Below are positions 56,160 through 64,000 of a stretch of DNA of 64,000 nt, piece by piece. Position 1 is the first letter of the stretch; each line of letters opens with the position of its first letter. Source of the stretch: Talinum fruticosum (Eukaryota; Streptophyta; Magnoliopsida; Caryophyllales; Talinaceae); assembly GCA_021018815.1 (NCBI GenBank), contig JAITYX010000046.1:248001-312000 (forward strand), given 5' to 3'. The notes under the pieces were generated by a model. That model was not told the origin of the DNA. It worked only from the letters and a program-made list of their open reading frames with translations, and did not search any database. A program made the translations under genes and the position numbers.

Positions 56160-56612
56160 ATTAGTTACTAATTTGTCAATCAAAACTCCAACACAATCCA
56201 AAACTAACCTAATTCAAACCACATTTAAGTTACCAAAACTAACCCAATTCGAGGCCACATCCAAGTTACTAATTTCTCAATCAAAGCTCCAACACAATTT
56301 AAAACTAACCGAATTCAAACCACATCCAAGTTGCTAATTTGTCAATCAAAGCTCCAACACAATCTAAAACTAACCCAATTCAAACCACATCTAAGTTATT
56401 AATTTGTCGATCAAAGCTCCAACATAATCCAAAACTAACTCAATTCTAACCACATCCAAGTTATTAATTTGTCAATCAAAGCTCCAACACAATCCAAAAC
56501 TAACCCAATTCAAACCACATCCAAGTTACCAAAACTAACCCAATTCAAGCCACATCCAAGTTACTAATTTGCCAATGAAAGCTCCAACACAATCCAAAAC
56601 TAACCCAATCAG
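56160..56612. repeat. Minisatellite of about 65-bp units in the PIF element
   Basis: Units contain TTACTAATTTGTCAATCAAA, GCTCCAACACAATCCAAAAC, TAACCCAATTCAAACCACAT and CCAAG. About six units are present. A half-unit of about 34 bp (TTACCAAAACTAACCCAATT) is inserted twice, near 56233 and 56526. It lies downstream of the Myb/SANT gene on its coding strand, towards the left terminus. Confidence 0.9.
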
Positions 56613-56619
56613 ATACGAA

Positions 56620-57535
56620 GGATAAATACTTGATAAGCACATGGTACAAGTATCGGAATCCAAAAGCGGCTGCTGAACTTGATAAAGGATAAATACCTTT
56701 GTAATTTCATCGTAAAGTTGCTCTTCCGTATAGTTTCTTAAGTTTCCTTGCTGAAGAGCGGCAGCTACAGACATCCATACCCGATCTCGGTGATCTCAAC
56801 TCCTCACACACAAATTCAATTGTTTTATTCTTTGTTTTCTTGGCCTCTTGTTGGTCTTTTGGTGGAAGTCCACACGAAGATTCTTCATTAGCCGGCATTA
56901 CAACATTATCACTTGAACTTGCTGTTTCTTTCGTCCACCGACGTTGCCTTTCTTTTGGACCAGCTGCATTACTTCCGATTGCTCTATCTTTCCCAAATAA
57001 AAGATCCCACTTATAGAAGTTTGCCACACGCTTGTAGCGAAAGTCTGTTTGCTCTTGGATTTGCCTACAGAGGCAATGAAATTAGAAAATATAATTTAAT
57101 AGCATACCAAGACGAATAACACAAGTTTAAAGATATAACTTTACCACAATGTAGGTTTGCCACACATCCGGTGCTTGCCTCTATCATCCGAGTCGATTCG
57201 TTGTAGCCAAACCCACTTTGTGACGGAACTTTCTAAGGATCAGTATGCCTTTTTTCAAAGTTTTTAATCTATTTTTTACATTTGAAACAGAAAAACCTAA
57301 CTTTCGAAATTTGGAGCCAACCAACTCGGCAACATTAGCAAATGCAAAACTAGTGAATGTACTACCGATTTTTGACCCTTCTCCATTTGATCCAACAATG
57401 CATCTACCAACACTGCATCCATGTCATCAGTCCATGTCAAGTTCTTCTTCTCGGTTGCAATGCTCCCGTCCTCCCGGAGCTCACATTCATCCTATAGCCA
57501 AAGCAAACATAAATATACTTCTCATTAGAAACTAA
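56620..57535 (-). pseudogene. PIF Myb/SANT-like DNA-binding protein gene
   Basis: A trihelix-type Myb/SANT domain is readable on the minus strand from about 57431: WTDDMDAVLVDALLDQMEKG, then GSTFTSFAFANVAELVGSKF, VSNVKNRLKTLKKG and KVGLATTNRLG, with frame changes at about 57365 and 57195. A separate block, ANFYKWDLLFGKDRAIGSNA (57025-56960), continues to KTIEFVCEELRSPR, and a tail LRNYTEEQLYDEITKVFILY ends near 56690. In PIF/Harbinger elements this protein recruits the transposase to the termini and to the nucleus. A stop-rich gap at about 57030-57170 is probably an intron. The gene lies downstream of the transposase on the same strand. Confidence 0.75.
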
Positions 57536-57650
57536 AACAAATAAATTGAACCAAAAAGAGAAACTGCACAATAAACGAGAGACTAGTAAATTTAAATTAA
57601 AACAATTCTAGATAGAAATAGAAACTGAAATATAAACTAAAACAAAAAAC

Positions 57651-59398
57651 TCAAACATAAATTAAAGCTACAACATACCTAGTATTACGACCACTATTAT
57701 AATCTCTCCACATCTCATTAGGCAACTTATCTCTTAATTCTTCCATTTCTCTATTTTCACTTGTTGAATTTGGAAGACAAACACCATATGGTTCGTTAAC
57801 TAATTCACGGTCAACTTCTTCTATGAGTTCCATATCCGAATCGACATCCATCAAATAGTTGTGCAATATGCATCCCGCAAGCACAATATCGGCTCGTGTT
57901 CGTAAGGAGTAGAAAGGTTCATTCCCACTTTCCAACATTGCAAATCTCTTCTTTAGAACACCAAAAGCTCTTTCTATTGCATTTCGAAGAGAAGAATCCC
58001 TATGGTTGAATATCTCTCTAGCATTTTGGGGAGCAAGGACACCATATTCCTTCAAATGATAACGTGTTTTTCGATAGGGAGTTAAGAAACCACTTCTCAA
58101 TTGGTATCCTGAATCAACCAAATAATACTTTCCACTAGGCACTTCAAGCTTGTCAATCCTATTCTCTAGTGCACTCGTTTAAAACTCTAGAATCGAAGCT
58201 GACCCTTCCTAACCGGATAACATATAAGTAAACTTTAAATCAAAACCGGAAGCTGCAAAACATTGATGGTAGGGTATTGCTTCCGTCCTCGACATCTTTG
58301 AACCACGTCACTAGGTGTTTTTACACGAAAATGTGATCCATCAATGGCACCAACACAATCCTTAAAATAAGGAAAGAACCTCAAGTTGTTTGCAATCTCG
58401 GGAGGACATTTAGATCCATCAAAAGTATTGATTCTAAGGAAATGATGGCCTTCAAGACATTATAGAAGTGTCTACTTACTGTTTCCCGAACGCCAATAAT
58501 CTAACTTTGTAGAATAATTTCTCCTATTATGTCTAATAATTTGGAGAAATTTGGCAACTTGTTCCTCAACTACACTAAAATAGGTGTCTCTTAATCTCCC
58601 CAAATCACGTAATATGCAAACCAACCTAGAAAAGGCTTCTTTTCCCATATGAAACTCATTACGACAATCTTGCTCCTTTTTTTGTGTAAGTCTCCTCAAA
58701 AAAATTGACTATGTATATCCCCTTCACTATCCTTCGGAAGTGGTCTATCAACATAACTGTTAAGGCATGGAATGGATACTAGGCTAGCTGCAAATGCACC
58801 ATAAACAACAACGCTAGTCTGCAGCCCATTTTCTAAGCTTCTCCCATTCATCAATCTATAGAAACAATCACAATAGCTATAAGATAATAAAGCACTAAGA
58901 TTTGAATATAAGGGCAAGGTATCTATCAATTTCGAGAGTTACAATTTCCAAGCGGGTAAGCACTAAGATTCGAATATTTATACATAAAGCCCAAGTTTGA
59001 TGATGGAAACAAGAATATAGAACTTCTTTGACATGTTTTCTATATTAAATTTAAATGTCAATCAACAAAATTCAATCATAAAACACAACTTAATTATACA
59101 ATAGATAATAATATTTATACATGAGAGTATACAATAATCTATACAAATTTAGGGAGAGTACCTCCTCGGATTCATCATTGGTGTTATCATGTCGATTAGA
59201 CAAACTTCGCCACGGTCTGAAAATTGCATCTTGATCTTCAATGTCATCCCCAATATGAGACGATTCTAGAGCTGGACGCTTTGAATTTCTTCTTATCGAC
59301 AATTCCTCGGAAGTTGAGCGCTTGAGGGAGGAGTTGGAGGGCAACTTGGGGCGATTCGCTTGAGGGAGTGAAGTGTTCCTCATTTTGTTTGATGTCAT
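57651..59398 (-). pseudogene. PIF/Harbinger DDE transposase (HARBI1-like), two exons, several lesions
   Basis: Exon 1 runs 59398-59162 (MTSNKMRNTSLPQANRPKLP, a basic RRNSKRP patch, ending NTNDESEE). A GT-AG intron is inferred at 59161-58856; across it the frame continues IDEWEKLRKWAAD. Exon 2 shows SIPCLNSYVDRPLPKDSEGD, FLRRLTQKKEQDCRNEFHMG (frame change in a T run near 58700), RLRDTYFSVVEEQVAKFLQI, the first catalytic Asp in DCVGAIDGSHFRVKTPS (58340-58290), FDLKFTYMLSG, then a frame-shifted patch where the second Asp is expected. It ends GKYYLVDSGYQLRSGFLTPY, RYHLKEYG and SSLRNAIERAFGVLKKRF with the catalytic Glu. The 163-codon end part is open to 57651. The gene is recently dead rather than ancient. 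Confidence 0.9.
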
Positions 59399-60606
59399 TG
59401 ATGATTAAACTACAAAACACATAAATATATATATTTATGTATCTATGTTAATGCAATCTGTGTAAGCAAGCGTCCACCTTCACAAGTGACTACAATTTAG
59501 CAAATGATTAAACTACGGTAGTCCCATAGGCCTCCTTAGATCACGTGCAAATGAACAAGAAAATAGAAAATGCTAATGATTAATAACTACAAATTTAGCT
59601 AAAAAGCCGATAAACTGTTGAGTGGTTGAGCCATTGAGCCACTGCAATCATGTGCTAAGTTTGTCCAATAAAATCAATTAATGTAGGTGATAGTTGCCGT
59701 TAGAACTCGTATATGTAGCAAGGCAGTCCAAAAAAAAAAAAGAAATCGCTTGAAGAGTTCTATTCTTCAATAATCTTGAACAAGCATTCTATCAACATCG
59801 GATATGTTCATGAACTTAAATTCACACACTTTATAGTTGTTTCTTAGTTTCTCAATCATAACTTAAGACTGTGGTCTTAAGTTAAAACATGTATATATCC
59901 TAATCATAAAGACACTAAGCACCGGAAGACCACAGCTCATGAAGCCTATGAATAGAAAAAGTACTCGTCGGTGCCTAATAATATAGCAAACTCATAAAAC
60001 TATTCCTCCTATAGCCTCATGACAAAACCGAGAAAAATGAACAAGCCTTTGTCCTTATTGGATCAACAAGAATCATAATGGCCAAGTAACTACCTACATT
60101 CACTATATATATAAAACACCCACTTTGAATCCCAAACAAAACATAACCCACCTCATGAAGGATCCAAAACAAATATCTCAATTCCAAAAATGGCCAAGTA
60201 AAAATTGAGTAGTTCGGATCGAATCGAACTTTCTTAACCCCATCTAGTTTCCTCTGTTTCTGCTATGGTGATGAAGAGAGAGAAAAACAAGGCTACGAAG
60301 AAACTACCAGTTCTTTTGTATTTTGTACTCAAGGTTAAATGCGCAAAACCCCAACTAATGGATTTTCATTTACTTCAAGCTCTCTTGAAAGTGATTTTCT
60401 CTCTTCTTTTCTTTTGGAGGTACGAAACGAAAGAGAAACAGGGAAATCCACGAAAGTTTCATCTACACAAAGTATAGCTATCTACAGAAATTGAACCAAC
60501 CCAGATGGATAAATCCACTCAATCACAAATACACAACATCAAATTCCCACAAATTTCACATAATTTGTACAAATGAACCCAAAAACGCTTGAATCTAAAT
60601 TTAACT
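59399..60606. other. PIF internal region upstream of the transposase
   Basis: This lies between the transposase start and the GA-rich patch. A run of A (about 59729-59741) is present. Open frames here, such as 60265-60477 on the plus strand, show no known domain. Promoter elements of the transposase would be expected here or further right, but I cannot pick one with confidence. Confidence 0.4.
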
Positions 60607-61139
60607 CTAAAACCCTAGTTTTAGACATATAAGAAAGGGACGGGTTACTAGAGTAGGAGGAGGAGAGAGAGATATATATAGAGAGAGAGAGACAGCGACA
60701 TATTTACCGAGATGAAAGAGGAGGCCGAAGGAGAGAGGTCGCAGGCGAGAGACGCCGACAGAGACGAACACGAGGAGAGCGAGGAGATGAAAGCCTCGAG
60801 GAAAAGCAAGAGCTCGGTTGAGGTGAGCGAAAGTGAGAGGAAAGAGGCTCGGGGAGGCCTCTAATGCCGGCGAAGAAGCACTCCGGTGAAGGAGAAGAGG
60901 AGTGCCCGAGATGACGAGAGGAGAGCGAACGGGCTTGGGAGGCCCTAAGTTCATTTTTTCCACCGATTTTCCTTGTGTTTTTGTGGAGAAAATATTTTAC
61001 ACTAACTTTCCCTAACCTTTTCCCATATTTTTCTTTCAAGTTTTTTTCCATCTCTTTTTCTTTAATCCAAACAATGGAAAAAAAGTAATTTTCTAAATTT
61101 TTTTCTTTCCATGCTATTTTCATAAGTCCAAACAGAGCC
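60607..61139 (-). other. PIF right subterminal region with GA microsatellite
   Basis: At 60660-60694 the plus strand reads GGAGAGAGAGATATATATAG followed by AGAGAGAGAGAC. From 60715 to 60940 it is purine-rich (GGAGGCCGAAGGAGAGAGG), so the minus strand (the gene strand) is a CT-rich leader. Overlapping minus-strand frames at 60607-60963 and 60704-61180 are products of this bias. 61060-61139 is the terminal inverted repeat region. Confidence 0.6.
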
Positions 61140-61142
61140 TTA

Positions 61143-61553
61143 AACAATGTTATGTTATTTTTCACCTTTTGTTGTCCCAATTAAGGATCCGGCGAAAATG
61201 TGACCCGATAGAACTAACCGATACTTGATTTTGAACTTTAGTTACCTCTCTTTCAAGACAAAGGCAACTTCTATGGTATAGTGTAGTAGAAACTTTCATA
61301 GAATGAAGAGTTGTCATTAACCATTCTTAACAAGTTATTGTGGATAATAGAAATTTAATATTAAAGTTATTGTCAATTTCCCTTGTCGTGCGAAGTCAAT
61401 TAAAATTTATTATATCAATCATGGTAACTAGCCTAGACTCATGTATAGCATGTATCACTGCAACTCTATAATACAATCTTTTCCTTTATTGTGTTTATGA
61501 TATTAATATTGTGAAAAATTGATTTAATATATGAGTTTTATTATTCCTTAAAT
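61143..61553. other. Unassigned AT-rich sequence right of the PIF element
   Basis: No gene or repeat is seen. If 54455-55407 is an intron or leader of a gene on the plus strand, this would be its continuation after removal of the PIF element. Confidence 0.35.
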
Positions 61554-62043
61554 GCAAATGGGTTTGGATTTAGAACTTACACTTTACTTCCACTATGGGG
61601 AAAAATTTGAAGAAATTGACAACTTCATTCAATATGTTGGGGAGACCGGTAGTAAGCAATTAACTATGACTGTGATATGTTGTCTTTAATTAAGTTAGGA
61701 AAAATATTAAAGGAAGATTATGAGTATGAGGAAGACGTGGCTGAGTTTTGGTGGCAAAATCCTGAAAAGAAAAATCAGCTAAGGAGAATACTAGGAGACA
61801 AGGAGGTTGTCGATATTAGCAAGTTTAGAACTCTCCATATATATGCATTAACAAGAGACTTAAAGGTTTATCCATCCCATTAATAACTCAAAGATTTGTC
61901 GACCAAACATCAACTATGAGCCAACCTAAAAGAAAAAAGATGGTGCAACGATCATTGTTTACTCCCAAGCTTTATTCATCTAAAATCGTAGATAGTGGAG
62001 GGAAGGAATCAAGTTTATCAACTCCAAGTAAGGGTGGAAATGG
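61554..62043 (+). pseudogene. PB1-like domain fragment of a transposon-related protein
   Basis: Starting at an ATG at 61554 the plus strand reads LELTLYFHYGEKFEEIDNFI and QYVGETGSKQL. After a frame change near 61660 it reads NYDCDMLSLIKLGKILKEDY, AEFWWQNPEKKNQLRRILGD and KEVVDISKFRTLHIYALTRD. The YDxDMLSLxxL...YYWxxPxxxLxxGLRxLxxDxDV pattern is the PB1-like domain found at the N-terminus of many plant MULE-type and related transposon proteins. After a stop, a basic stretch (SQPKRKKMVQRSLFTPKLYS) ends at a donor-like GGAAATGGTAAGATA near 62038. Its owner is unclear; it may belong with the CACTA gene to the right. Confidence 0.55.
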
Positions 62044-62322
62044 TAAGATAAATTTTTTTTTTTAAAAAAGAAGTCATATTTCTTGTACACGTTTTCCAAC
62101 CTATATTTTGTTTTGTTTGAACTTTAGTCCACTTTGATCTTGTCCATATGTTTTCATTGTAGATTCAATATGCTATTTAAATGCTTTTTTCACCTATATT
62201 TAAATTATGTTCATTTAGATATTACCATATATGATTGCGGATTACGTGTTTTCAAATGTATCTATATGATTTTAATAGTTGACCATGAGATGCTAACAAT
62301 TTTCCAATTTATCTAGTAGCCA

Positions 62323-64000
62323 ATGGCACCTAGCAAGCATTGGATGAGCCTTGTTGATGACCGGCTAAATCCATATTATGAAAAAGGTGTTAGGGAGTTT
62401 ATAAAATATGCATTTTGTCGATTAGAAGATGAGACAAAGGTGATAAAATGCCCTTGTGTAAGATGTAAAATACAAATGAGCATCAATATTCTGGGAAATT
62501 GTGGAAGATCATCTTATTGCATATGGGATTCTTCCAGGTTATACGTTCTGGTGTCATCATGGGGAAGTAGCAGGCGAGGATCAATTAGAGCCTAAGCTCG
62601 AGTCTTTGTGTGAGTTTCATGGTGACAATGAAAATGAGCTTAATTAAATCGAAGCGGAAGAAAATGGAATTGATGATGAGTTTGATGCAATGTTAATAGA
62701 GAGGTTTCATTTGGTCAATGATTTATGTAAAAATCATGTTGGTCCGGACTCATCCAAGAGTGTTGAGTTTGAACAAGAGCCTAATGATGAAGCAAAGAAA
62801 TTTTAAAGGATATTAGAAGACTTACAACAACCTTTATATGATGGATGTAAGTGTTCTAAATTATCAATCGTTCCCAAGTTGCTTCATATTAAATCTGTTG
62901 GTAGGTGGAGTAATGAGTCGTTTACAATGTTGGAGTTCTTAAAGAGTGAGTTGTTACCAATGGACTTAGTGTTACCCAATTCTTATTATGAAGCCAAAAA
63001 GATTGTTAAGGATTTTGGTCTTTCTTATGTAAGATTGATGCATTTGTGAACGATTGTATGTTGTTTTGGAAGGATGATCGAAATTAGATTTGTGTACATT
63101 ATGTCATGCCTCTATATATGAAAGGAGGATAAGCATATTGGAGAAACAAAGAGAAAGAGAAATGAAAAAAGGATACCAAGTAAAAATAACGTGTTATTTC
63201 CCTTTAAGACCAAGGCTTCAACGACTATTTATGTCTTTAAAGACGGCATCTAACATATGATGGCATCATGAACATCGTGCAAATAATGGCTTTTTAAGAC
63301 ATCTAGCGAGATGCTAAGGCACCGAAACACTTCGATGAGACACATAAGTCATTTGCTTTAGAGCCTCGTAATGTAAGACTCGATCTCATAAGTGATGGTT
63401 TCCAGCCTTTTTCAAATGCAGACTACATTATACAAGTATTTGGCCGATGATGCTTGTGTCATACAAGTATGCCACCTTCGATTTGCATAAAGAAGTCTGA
63501 TTTTATCTTTTCTATGATCATTCCTAGTCCGAGATGGCCCCGGAGATTGCATTGATGTTTATCTCCAAAAATTAATCGAAGAACTAAATGAGTTATGGGA
63601 ATTTGGGTTGGAGACATATGATGTATCAACAGGTAAAAATTTCAACATGTATGCCGCTTTGATTGTTACAATAAGTGATTTTCCAGCATATGAAATAGCA
63701 TATGGAATCTTATCTCGGTTGGAGCACAAAAGGAAAATTGGCATGTCCTTCTTGTCAAAAGGACACCTATTCTATCGGATTTTGTAATTCTTCTAAGCAA
63801 GCCTATATGAGCCATCGGAGATTTCTTCCAAATAAAAATAATTAGAGAAAAAAGATGGATTGGTTTCGAGATATAGAAATAAAAGAAGCTCCTGTGCCAT
63901 TATCGGGGATGATGTTCTTGAGCAAGTCAAAGACTTAGAAGGCATTACTCTATCAAAAGCTACACATGTAAATGTGAAACTCTCTCATGAACAAAGGGGA
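62323..64000 (+). pseudogene. CACTA-4: TNP2-type CACTA transposase, runs off the right edge
   Basis: The start is the ATG at 62323 with the transposase-associated domain: HWMSLVDDRLNPYYEKGVRE, FIKYAFCRLEDETKVIKCPC and VRCKIQM. In another frame GYTFWCHHGEVAGEDQ follows near 62540. Then come DLQQPLYDGCKCSKLSIVPK and GRWSNESFTMLEFLKSELLP (62820-62965). The TNP2 core follows with KIDAFVNDCMLFWKDDRN (63033-63085), CYFPLRPRLQRLFMSLKTAS (63195-63255), WHHEHRANNGF, GKLACPSCQKDTYSI (63733-63775), SHRRFLPNK and, at the edge, DDVLEQVKDLEGITLSKATH. Stops and frame changes are frequent. TNP2 is the catalytic transposase of En/Spm elements. This gene part is absent from CACTA-1 and CACTA-2. No CACTA terminus is visible upstream, and 62044-62322 shows nothing else. 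Confidence 0.85.

Larger units (their letters stand above)
55408..61142 (-). mobile_element. PIF/Harbinger transposon, full length, TTA target duplication
   Basis: The element is 55411-61139 (5729 bp). Its left end is GGCTCTGTTTGGAC and its right end the exact reverse complement; similarity continues imperfectly inward (CTTGTTTGGATTAGAG left, CATTGTTTGGATTAAAG right in inverse). TTA flanks both ends (55408-55410, 61140-61142). It carries the two genes expected of the superfamily, a Myb/SANT protein and a DDE transposase, both on the minus strand and both decayed. It is the larger relative of the MITE 960 bp to the left. Confidence 0.95.

Noticed and set aside
60607..61180. Two overlapping minus-strand frames of 118 and 158 codons
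   Set aside because: They lie in the CT-biased leader and terminal repeat of the PIF element and contain no domain.

Overview
This 64 kb window looks like a gene-poor, repeat-filled stretch of a flowering-plant nuclear genome. The evidence is the kinds of mobile element present: Ty1/copia elements with a UBN2-type gag and a methionine-tRNA-like primer site, Ty3/gypsy elements with a Tat/Ogre-like pol, CACTA elements with an Ulp1-type protease exon, and a PIF/Harbinger element with separate Myb/SANT and transposase genes. The sequence is AT-rich, and almost every coding stretch carries in-frame stops or frameshifts. I cannot name the species. I found no intact host gene, rRNA, tRNA or CRISPR. 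Local names used below: copia B, C, D, Z; gypsy G1, G2, G3, T1; CACTA-1 to CACTA-5.

Left part (1-15 kb). A minus-strand gypsy element, G1 (5' LTR 9427-11424, leader with a 41-bp minisatellite, gag 5713-7921 carrying a 705-bp tandem duplication), lies against a CACTA fragment (CACTA-3, 11425-12005). Copia B (5' LTR 4062-5712, primer site, gag) interrupts the gag of G1. A solo LTR of the same copia family (1923-3524, 5-bp target duplication) interrupts the gag of copia B. A 1.1-1.3 kb tandem duplication of unknown origin fills 12-14.4 kb.

Middle part (15-42 kb). Copia C (minus) has its 5' LTR split by CACTA-1 (about 17560-22454, plus). Copia D (plus) abuts it head to head. The gag of copia D is broken by CACTA-2 (minus, starts 26019). 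CACTA-2 is broken in turn by G2, a gypsy element with two LTRs and an exact AGGAT target duplication (27722-36347) that has lost its whole pol. CACTA-2 stops again at the LTR of a third gypsy copy (G3, 37367-39336). Mixed fragments follow to 42.2 kb.

Right part (42-64 kb). Copia Z (minus) keeps its 3' LTR, polypurine tract, pol, and an extra coding region of about 1.9 kb between RNase H and the 3' LTR that includes the longest open frame of the window (429 codons). It is followed by a decayed Tat/Ogre-like gypsy pol (T1, 48.9-53.7 kb), a PIF-type MITE (53980-54451), and a PIF/Harbinger element with matching termini and TTA target duplication (55411-61139). Near the right edge are a PB1-like domain (61.55-62.04 kb) and the start of a CACTA TNP2-type transposase that runs off the window.

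The elements do not form a working pathway. Their order of nesting gives relative ages. Nothing here clearly qualifies as a new biological system. The best candidates for follow-up are the extra ORF of copia Z, a stop codon shared by two CACTA copies inside their protease domain, and the conserved peptide in the 12-14 kb duplication.
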